Assembly (NCBI GenBank): GCA_003999685.1
Contig: CP021221.1
Span: 372,001-436,000 of the forward strand
Source of the DNA: Taiwanofungus camphoratus
Taxonomy: Eukaryota > Basidiomycota > Agaricomycetes > Polyporales > Taiwanofungaceae
DNA length: 64,000 bases
Direction: 5' to 3'
Shown here: one piece after another, positions 58,543-64,000 of the stretch
How positions within the stretch are numbered: position 1 is the first letter of the stretch
How the letters are laid out: every line of letters begins with the position of its first letter
Translations under genes and position numbers: made by a program
The notes under the pieces: model-generated
Databases searched by the model: none
What the model was told of the DNA's origin: nothing
Seen by the model: only the letters and a program-made list of their open reading frames with translations

Positions 58543-61500
58543 TCAAATCATAGCCTGGTCTATAAAGAACTGCTGCGCAGCATGCAACAACGTCTCCTCA
58601 TGCTGAGTCCAAATAGCCTCTACCTCTGCCTTCACCTGCGCCCGCGCGTCATGGCGCACGGACTTGACCGTCATCCGGAATCCAGCAGAGATCGGTCTAT
58701 GGTCAGAGACATTCGCCTCGTAACGTTTGTAGTGCAGCTGTTCCACCCGTGAAGGCTCACGCGAGCGCCAAAGCACACGGTCGCACCACGCAGGTACGCG
58801 AGCTTTCTCCGACGTGTCGTACTCGGACGATCGGCGATCGTACTTGTACGTGGGCGGGAACGTAAGCGGCCCTTCCATGAAGGTACGGAGGCGGAAACCG
58901 CGGTTGAACTTCATTTCTTTGTTCAATTGATCATGAACCAGGAGGCTTTCATGATCGCCAGCCTTGACTGCTGATACCACAGCTTCACGGCGCTGATCAA
59001 TACGGTAGTTCATGTCTCCATTCATCTGGAAAACTTGAGATCAGTAGCAATTTGGATTAGAATCCGCGGAAGGTTCATACAAAGACAACTTCATGATCAA
59101 GGACCATGGATCCATCTCCTCCATTGACATAAGCAAGTGGCTCCTCGATCGCGTCCGACTCGGGAAATACAGACTTGTCTTCCAGCATTGCGGCGACGTC
59201 GGCATTCCGTTGACGGACATGATGTTGACCAGCGGCAAGATGGCAGTTAATGAAGCAAATTGATGTATCATCAATGACAAAGCGTGCAACGATGCCACCC
59301 TATCAAGTGAACTCAATTAGCATCTCACATTTGAGTGCAGTACGCGTCGTGAACCGACCTTGTTACCATACCGACCACCCATCCCGCGTTTAATTGTAGT
59401 GATCGCGACTTGCTTGAGAGATATCCTTTCTGTGTTTTTCACAAAAATGCAGCTAAACAGTCCCACTAGATTCTCCGTATGAATGACAGTATAAGGGACG
59501 TCGGATGGCATGGCCAAGCGGACCGCCAGGACGAGACGGTCATACCACTTCTTATATGACGTGGTCACTTTCTGTGAAATCGCTCCGTCGGCGTTCTTGT
59601 TTTTCCCTCCTAGAAGTACTGTCTTTGCTGCCATCTTGCGACTCTCGAGATCAATAAGTTCCTGGAGCCCGAAGGCGATGATATCTGGATCTTTGACGCT
59701 CGTCAAGGCGTCTTGCAAGAAATTCACATTCTCAGAAGTACCAGTGAGCGAATCTGGTTTGGCAGAGTCCATATTCCAGGACACAATCAAAACGTTCATA
59801 TTCCGGAACGTGCTGAACTCGGTTTCTCGCTCAAGAAGCTTCTGGTCTATAATCACAATATCAGACTATTTTCAATCATAATTTGAAGATTGATACCCAC
59901 CAACCCAGTCCGTTCCCAACAGCCCGTCCCAGAAGCGCAACTTTTCATCCCTGCCGACGCTATACACTGTCAGTCTGTTCAGCTTCTCGATGCTCCACGT
60001 GTCCACAGCAAGCCTGAGCACCGGCAGCTTCGTGTGTCCCTGCCAGCAATTTGTGACAACCCATGGTCTTGGAACAACGTCGTACGCTGAGATCATGCCT
60101 ATCCGTCCTCCAGCCCACAATCGGTCGTTGACACCTTCCAAGCTGAGCACATCCGACGCAGAGACCTTCATTACTCCTTCGCAAAGGGGAACACTATCAT
60201 CGGTCGTAAGTGCCCATACGCTGATATGTCCGCCTTCATGTCCGAGATAGACACGTTCAGGCTGAGAAGGAAGAATGGTGCCCGATGTCACCGCGCCAAG
60301 GTGCTCAGTGGGCAGCAACGACCTGCCTGTGCCTCCCGGTGTGAAAATGTCGTACACCCTGACGATCGGACCTCTCGACATTGTGGCTGCAGTGCCGCCG
60401 TTGCTCGGATCCCTTGTCGAAGTCCACAGCTGGCCGCCAAGGGGTTTGGCAAACTCTTGTTTGTCCGCGATCCGTACCACGCGCGGCTGAGTGTATGTCA
60501 AGCCCACATCATGGTCTGGTTCTGCAGAGAACACGAGCACCTTGCCCGTGTCATCCATTGTCACCATCGACCTGGCGTGACGGAACACGTGGGTCACTGC
60601 ATGTCCGTGTGCCGCTGGCTTGGTGCTCACAACAGCCCCACTTCTGATGTCCAGCTCAATCAAATGTCCTTCCTTCGTCCCAAGCCATAAATAACATCCC
60701 CTATCTGTATCCTTCACAGCCGCTCTGAACTCCATACTCGTCACCTTAAAGCCATTGAGCTTGTCCAGACCTACGTCTTTCGTGTCAATGTTCCAGACAG
60801 GGGCATCAGATATTGAAAGGTCATAGATCTTCAAATGGTGGTGCGCAGCAACAGCTACAGTATGTCCCGACACGGCGACAACACCTGTGTACGCTGGTAC
60901 ATGTATATTGAATTCGGAGTAGTTATGACAGTGAATTGTGGGCGGACGGCGAGAAGAGCGGGAGGTATCAGGAAGCAATTCAACCTTTTTGAGGTCTTCT
61001 TCTTCGGATTCACTCGATGATCCGGACGGTGCAGGACGGCGAGGCGGTGGCAGTTTGTCACCCAGACCTATTTGACGTGTTGGAGGTGGAGGGTGGGAGC
61101 CGAACATCTTGCGCTCCGTAGGTGAAATAGTTGGAGTAGAGGACCCTGCCTGAGGTTGTACGTCTGACTCAGACATTCCGTGCCTGAAGGCTAGACGCCG
61201 GGGAGGTTCATCAACGGGGGTAGCTGGTCCCTTACGGGCGGGAAGAGGAGGGGGAGAGTGTGAGGATGTACCAGAAGCAGCTGAGGTCGAGACTACACTT
61301 GAGGGCAAAGACGCTTTGTATCGCGGCGGAGGTCGGGGGGGCGGAACAGAAGGGCGGGAAGAACGCGAATGTGGTTCTGAAGGCGACTGCAGCTGTGCGG
61401 CGCTGACATCACTCTCGACTGATGTTGGACTCGTTAATCTCGAGGACGAGATCGGGCTCCCGGTGGGCTCTTCTCCAAGAGAGTTGTCACTTCCATTCGT

Positions 61501-62780
61501 GTTACCATTTAAAACAGTGCTCTTGCGGGACGGTAAGGGTGGCGGATGCGCAGAAATAGTTCTTTCCGAGTCGGACACATTATCTCCGAAAGGGTTCTGC
61601 GGGCTGAGAGACGTTGAAGATGTGCTGGATATCGACGATGAGCTAGAAGAGGCGGAATGAACACCTGAAGCTGGATAGGAATGCCGGGGTCTGCGAGGGG
61701 GTTCTACATGTTCTTGTTGGTGATGGGCAGATGAAATTACGGAGACTGCTGTAGTGTGTGAAACGGCTCGATTTGGAGGTTGTGAGAAATTTGGATGTGG
61801 AAGAGAGGGAAGGGGTAAAGGCCCGTTTCTAAATCGTGTTGTTGTCAGTTGGGGTCGGGGTCACAGATCGCATGAAGATGTATAAGGGTACGTTGAGAAA
61901 GACTGATAATGGGATGGTATGCATTACGAGTGACGGACACTGGAGCCGTCTCCACCTCACGGATCGGTATCTCCGTTCTGAGCTCACGTGCTGATGTGGG
62001 CACGCACTATTCGCGAGATGTACAAACTATGCAGCATAGGCACGAGAAGCAAAGCCCCGAGCTGATAGAGAACCAATTTCACGATCGTCCCTGTGCCTAT
62101 AGACAACAGCTAGCAGAGTCAGCCGCGCCTGAGATGGACTCCAGGACGGCCAAGGAGATTGGGTCTGTGGGAACTCGGGTATTTGCTTTGCTCGCAACAG
62201 GCCCGAGCCGTACCGCTGATCTACATTGTTTTCTATTGTATACTGTCGCTTACCCGAATTTATTGACGAGCAACGAGACGTCAGCTGCTCGCTGCGGTAT
62301 GGCGGCTTCTAGCTTGGATCTTTGGAAGGGTGGAGGGGGTGGGGGCTTGCGTGAGATCAAGGCAGCCTTGTTCGGAGAGACTGAGCGCGGTTCTGGAGGT
62401 AGAGAGGGCTCATGAATCAAAGGAGATGATTGAGGATCAGGTACGGCGCGAAGTAAAGGACTAGAAGTGGGAGGGACCGGCGACGCTGCTCTTGAAGAGC
62501 GAGCCGGAGGAGGCGGGGGAGGCTTCCTGGCACCTGTCCTGAGATCCGATGAAGAAGTAGCAGGACGTAGAGTCTGCGACTCTGGTCTGAAATCACTCGA
62601 GCTGGACAGTGCCCGTGGGCGAGGGCTAGGTGGCTCGGGTGACAACAGATCATAGGTACTGGTTGGCCTTTTCGCTGGAATAGAAGCGGTATCTGCGGCT
62701 AGCTTCTCGAACCTTGAGCGGAGACTACTGACAGCGGGCGGAGGGGGGGACTCGATGTCAGGAGACGGAGAAGAATCCAT
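58543..62780 (-). CDS. inositol polyphosphate 5-phosphatase with N-terminal beta-propeller-like region
   Basis: Removes the 5-phosphate from phosphoinositides or inositol phosphates at membranes. Five exons, 62254-62780, 59901-61828, 59359-59846, 59081-59299, 58543-59025, give 1214 residues in frame. Residues 1 to about 470 are Pro/Ser-rich with several poly-Pro SH3-ligand-like stretches (KPPPPPPARSS, RKPPPPPPF). About 470-820 looks like WD40-type repeats (VSGHTVAVAAHHHLKIYD, LWLGTKEGHLIELDI, YLGHEGGHISVWAL). About 835-1180 is the 5-phosphatase fold: VLIVSWNMD, AFGLQELID, NKGGIVARF, INCHLAAG, MNGDMNYRID, PAWCDRVLW and SDHRPISAGF, all catalytic boxes present. There is no Sac1 domain, so it is not the Inp51-53 synaptojanin type. 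No breaks seen. Confidence 0.92.
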
Positions 62781-63182
62781 TGTTCCAAAGAAGCTCTAAG
62801 CGCAGGGCGACCAGCGACCACAGGCAAGTATATGCACAGAACACAGCAACTATTATGAAGAGGTCCCGTTTGTAAAAGTATTATGGTGATTGCGGTACCG
62901 CCGCGCCAGTGCCCGATGGTTTACTTCAGAATGCATTCCAGCCTCCTCGCGTGACGACGGAACGTGTGACGTAACGCAGTTGTCACGTAATTCAATACCT
63001 AAGTCTTCGCGCTAGTCTTCCTACTATCACTTTACTGTTGGAGATACACATCCGTTCCAGTGAGTGTGTAGGCCGTAATTTACGGGTGTCTGACTATACT
63101 CATTTTTTCCATATACAAAGCCAGAATATCTCCGCGTTGGGCGAATCGTGTTCTACTTCTCTCTTATGGCGAACGCAGGTAT
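62781..63182. promoter_or_regulatory. divergent promoter with clustered CRE-like sites
   Basis: Lies between the phosphatase (-) and the helical-repeat gene (+). TGACG at 62952-62956, TGACGTAA at 62967-62974 and TCACGTAA at 62983-62990 fall within 40 bp, a possible bZIP-factor cluster. Confidence 0.45.
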
Positions 63183-64000
63183 ATGTCTAGCCTGCTGAGA
63201 TCGTCGCTCAGACATCCGCATGCTATCGTCTTCAGACATCCTCATTGGACCCATCTTGGGCTCCGATGGACTTCCCACTCCGCGCCTAAGAGATCCGTCA
63301 CGTCTGCCGACAGCAATACGCCCAAACGTGCAGCAGAAAAGGAAGCGCCGTACGCAATACGACATCTTCTTCAAACGGTGGAAGACTTCCTCCAGTCGGG
63401 AAAGCCCGGCGTTGCGATAAAATACTTCCAAAGGGAAGCCACTACAGCCCTCATTGATAATCCTACTCGCTTTCTCGCTTATGAGCGTTCAATATCTCTA
63501 TTTCTTCGTCATCGCTATCCATTGGCTGCTGCAATGGTATTTGGACGGATGACAAGAGAAGGTTTCATCCCCTCCGTTTCTATTCGCACGCAAATGGCAA
63601 TCATCGTGATGGTGGAGCGGTCCTCTGATGAGAAAGTCTTACGGGAAGCTATGCAGGATTTGTTTTGTCAGAAGTCTTTCGACGAATGCTGTTTGCGTGA
63701 CATTTTCCACCTGTTGATAAACTGCTTGAATGGCAGTCCCGACTTCATTGACAAAGTAGCAGATACATTCATCGCCACCCGAGAATCTGGTTTTACTCTC
63801 TCGGAGGAAACCATCAATCTCCTGGTCACCTTTCATTCTCGTTCCGGGTCTTCCGCAACTGCCCAGCACTGGATCTCTCGGTTTACAGAAAATGCTTCCG
63901 AGAAGGACAAACAGGAGATGTCCTACCCTTATACCACCCTATTGAGGGATCTGGTCAAATCTGCCCCCAAGGAATATACTATCTACCAATGGATTGTTGA
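63183..64000 (+). CDS. putative mitochondrial PPR-like helical-repeat protein, partial at window end
   Basis: One uninterrupted frame from the ATG at 63183 to the end of the window (272 codons, no stop). It starts MSSLLRSSLRHPHAIVFRHP, an Arg/Ser-rich amphipathic leader typical of mitochondrial import. The remainder is alpha-helical with repeat-like pairs such as LLQTVEDFLQSGKPGVAIKY, FHLLINCLNGSPDFIDKVAD and TINLLVTFHSRSGSSATAQH, suggestive of pentatricopeptide-like proteins that act on mitochondrial RNA or translation. The family assignment is an inference. No intron is seen yet. It is divergent from the phosphatase gene. Confidence 0.7.
   Translation, partial: MSSLLRSSLRHPHAIVFRHPHWTHLGLRWTSHSAPKRSVTSADSNTPKRAAEKEAPYAIRHLLQTVEDFLQSGKPGVAIKYFQREATTALIDNPTRFLAYERSISLFLRHRYPLAAAMVFGRMTREGFIPSVSIRTQMAIIVMVERSSDEKVLREAMQDLFCQKSFDECCLRDIFHLLINCLNGSPDFIDKVADTFIATRESGFTLSEETINLLVTFHSRSGSSATAQHWISRFTENASEKDKQEMSYPYTTLLRDLVKSAPKEYTIYQWIV

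Noticed and set aside
60226-60690. Forward frame inside the phosphatase gene
   Set aside because: Antisense to conserved propeller-like coding. No domain features.
1-64000. tRNA and rRNA genes
   Set aside because: No stretch with both A- and B-box-like promoters and a cloverleaf was found by eye. A tRNAscan run would be decisive.

Overview
The window looks like nuclear DNA of a basidiomycete fungus, most likely an agaricomycete. The genes are intron-dense (about 45-80 bp GT-AG introns). They encode fungal or basidiomycete-type proteins: a fused ADE2, a DUF6533 membrane protein, a membrane-anchored GH5 exo-glucanase and an Egt1-like protein. The repeats are chromodomain Ty3/gypsy elements typical of this group. 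No RNA gene or CRISPR array was seen.

The window has two halves. Positions 1-29 kb are almost entirely layered transposon debris. An old repeat (here LTR-2) received an 8.8 kb chromovirus (element A, 10197-18971). Thirty-odd bases away it then received a 7.1 kb chromovirus (element B, 19005-26073). Element A in turn carries two solo LTRs of element B's family. Around them lie another LTR-1 copy between direct repeats, a perfect solo LTR with target duplication (27292-27862), an older gypsy 3' end (2398-3990) with a related inverted LTR copy, and a possible lineage-specific gene with a six-cysteine cluster (5691-7117). Elements A and B are broken fossils. Their ends are still readable: both carry a primer-binding site complementary to their own predicted RNA 5' end (Tf1-like self-priming), and both encode extra CCHC knuckles downstream of the chromodomain.

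Positions 29-64 kb are gene-dense and show no recognisable transposon. In order: a GH5_9 exo-beta-1,3-glucanase (+), ADE2 (-), RSA3 (+), URB1/NPA1 (-), a cytochrome P450 pseudogene lacking its heme segment (-), an unrecognised two-exon gene (-), an EgtB-like sulfoxide synthase without the usual methyltransferase (+), a DUF6533 membrane protein (-), TCF25/Rqc1 (-), an inositol polyphosphate 5-phosphatase with a beta-propeller-like N-terminal half (-), and the start of a mitochondrial helical-repeat protein (+, runs off the end).

Functional links: RSA3 and URB1 encode two subunits of the same early 60S assembly complex and lie tail to tail 257 bp apart. RSA3 also shares a 193 bp divergent promoter with ADE2. 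Exon boundaries were deduced by eye from splice signals, reading frame and family conservation.
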